Shown here: in pieces, positions 51,203-52,218 of the stretch
Layout: every line of letters starts with the position of its first letter
How positions within the stretch are numbered: the stretch's first letter is position 1
Assembly: GCA_964412785.1 (NCBI GenBank)
Contig: CAYPQD010000018.1
Coordinates: forward strand, 1-52,218
DNA length: 52,218 bases
From: UBA5336 sp964412785
Lineage (GTDB): Bacteria; Pseudomonadota; Alphaproteobacteria; Caulobacterales; Hyphomonadaceae
Direction of reading: 5' to 3'
Program-made: the position numbers and the translations under genes
Notes under the pieces: generated by a model
Database searches by the model: none
The model's input: only the letters and a program-made list of their open reading frames with translations
What the model was told of the DNA's origin: nothing

Positions 51203-52186
51203 ATGCGGGTCCTTCTACTCGGCGCAACCGGGACGATCGGCCAGGCGACGGCTGCGGCGCTGGTCGGCGCCGGCCATGCGGTCGTCGCCTTCACCCGCCC
51301 GCGCGCCGGTGTCGGCGGCCGGCTGGACCCCGCGGCCATAGGCGGCCTCCTCGGCGGCGTCACGGTACGCGTCGGCGATGTCACTGACCGCGCCTCGGTG
51401 CGCCGGGATGCGCTGTGCGGCGAGGGGTTCGACGCCATCGTCTCCTGTCTCGCATCGCGCACCGGCGCACCGCACGATGCCTGGGCGATCGACCATGCGG
51501 CCCATGAGGGCGTGCTCGCCGAGGCGGTGGCGGCCGGTATTCCCCGCTTCGTCCTCCTGTCGGCCCTTTGCGTGCAGACGCCGCGGCTGGCCTTCCAGCA
51601 GGCAAAACTGGCCTTCGAGGCCAGCCTGATGGCGTCCGGGCTGACCTGGTCGATCGTGCGACCGACCGCCTTCTTCAAGTCGCTGGCCGGCCAGGTTGAG
51701 CGGGTGCAGGCGGGCAAGGCGTTCCTCCTGTTCGGTGATGGCGCGCTGACTGCCTGCAAGCCAATCAGCGACCGTGATCTTGCCCGCTTTATCACCTCCT
51801 GCCTGACCGAGCCGGAGCGGGCGAACGCCATCCTGCCTGTCGGCGGCCCCGGCCCGGCAATCACCCCGCGCGAACAGGGCGAGGCGCTGTTCCGCCTGAC
51901 CGGCCGTGCGGAGAAATTCTCCCACGTGCCAGTGGCGATGATGGATGCGATCATCGCCGGGCTGAGCCTTGGCGGGCGGGTCAGCCGGCGTCTCGCCGAC
52001 AAGGCCGAGCTGGCCCGGATCGGGCGCTATTATGCAACCGAATCCATGCTGGTCCTCGACCCGGAGACGGGCCGCTACAGCGCTGATGCAACGCCGGAAT
52101 TCGGGGCCGACCGGCTGGAAGACCATTATGCCGACCTGATCGCCGGGCGCGCGCAGCTGGAGCGGGGCGACCACGCCGTGTTCTGA
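51203..52186 (+). CDS. bciA: BciA/DVR-type NAD(P)H-binding reductase (divinyl chlorophyllide 8-vinyl reductase homologue)
   Basis: The product is 327 residues, an atypical SDR. It opens with VLLLGATGTIGQATAAALVG, then SIVRPTAFFKSLAGQVE, FLLFGDGALTACKPISDRDL and ILPVGGPGPAITPREQGEAL. The C-terminal part ELARIGRYYATESMLVLDPE followed by TGRYSADATPEFG closely follows the C-terminal motif of plant and bacterial divinyl reductases. This enzyme reduces the 8-vinyl group in (bacterio)chlorophyll synthesis. No other bch gene is in view, so the role here may differ. The ATG at 51203 is preceded by GGGGCAGGG. Confidence 0.75.
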   Translation: MRVLLLGATGTIGQATAAALVGAGHAVVAFTRPRAGVGGRLDPAAIGGLLGGVTVRVGDVTDRASVRRDALCGEGFDAIVSCLASRTGAPHDAWAIDHAAHEGVLAEAVAAGIPRFVLLSALCVQTPRLAFQQAKLAFEASLMASGLTWSIVRPTAFFKSLAGQVERVQAGKAFLLFGDGALTACKPISDRDLARFITSCLTEPERANAILPVGGPGPAITPREQGEALFRLTGRAEKFSHVPVAMMDAIIAGLSLGGRVSRRLADKAELARIGRYYATESMLVLDPETGRYSADATPEFGADRLEDHYADLIAGRAQLERGDHAVF

Positions 52187-52218
52187 GCCCCTGCGCTTGC
52201 CGCCAGCGCCGGTGCCCG

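Noticed and set aside
48052..52002. A 1316-codon open frame on the minus strand, opposite four plus-strand genes
   Set aside because: High GC suppresses antisense stops; the plus-strand genes have clear family motifs, and the antisense product shows no recognisable domain, being Arg/Pro/Gln-rich.

Overview
This GC-rich window (roughly two thirds G+C by eye) reads as chromosomal DNA of an alphaproteobacterium, most likely from the Caulobacterales/Maricaulales group (Hyphomonadaceae-like). The clues are a TipF-like degenerate EAL protein, a NadQ-type NAD regulator, a TIGR01459-type HAD protein, an alphaproteobacterial isoleucyl-tRNA synthetase, and a large TonB receptor. Placement below order level is inference.

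Layout: 0.1-8.2 kb holds a TonB-dependent receptor with a terminator, a SelO-family AMPylase, a translationally coupled polysaccharide pair (O-antigen ligase and GT2 glycosyltransferase), and an endonuclease/exonuclease/phosphatase protein. 8.3-18.8 kb is a mixed housekeeping and stress stretch: an SRAP abasic-site protein, a universal stress protein, a broken VOC gene, a bacterial voltage-gated channel, a fasciclin protein, a TerB-DnaJ protein, a RimB-RimK fusion, an NadQ regulator with an HD hydrolase, a 50-residue membrane peptide and a FabH-like ketosynthase. 18.9-30.1 kb is a tightly coupled dcw cluster (mraZ-rsmH-ftsL-ftsI-murE-murF-mraY-murD-ftsW-murG, minus strand), with nearly every junction overlapping by a few bases. 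It stops at murG, without murC, murB, ddl, ftsQ, ftsA or ftsZ. 30.4-39.6 kb holds an S10 carboxypeptidase, a PhoR-like kinase without its regulator, and a complete tripartite RND efflux operon. 40.0-48.0 kb is a minus-strand run: ileS, ribF, a MaoC hydratase, a HAD phosphatase, tipF and an FAH-family enzyme. 48.1-52.2 kb carries a DUF262-DUF1524 (GmrSD-like) protein, then an SDR, a thioesterase and a BciA/DVR-type reductase in one run.

The most unusual feature is a dispersed ~119-bp element present four times in full (8244, 11157, 17597, 43240) and once as a 33-bp remnant (39932). Each full copy is bounded by the inverted ends ATACCA/TGGTAT, encloses three stem-loops and has an almost invariant core. 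Arm sequences differ between copies mainly in ways that keep pairing, so a cloverleaf-like fold appears to be under constraint. All copies sit at gene ends. One supplies the last residues and stop codon of a ketosynthase gene, one overlaps a stop codon, and one abuts a decayed gene. I know of no named family that matches, but I could not search.

Other points of interest are a ~390-bp low-GC mosaic block inside the ileS editing domain, four TGGRN boxes at exact 10-bp spacing upstream of mraZ, an atypical selectivity filter in the ion channel, and a BciA/DVR-type reductase with no other bacteriochlorophyll genes in view.
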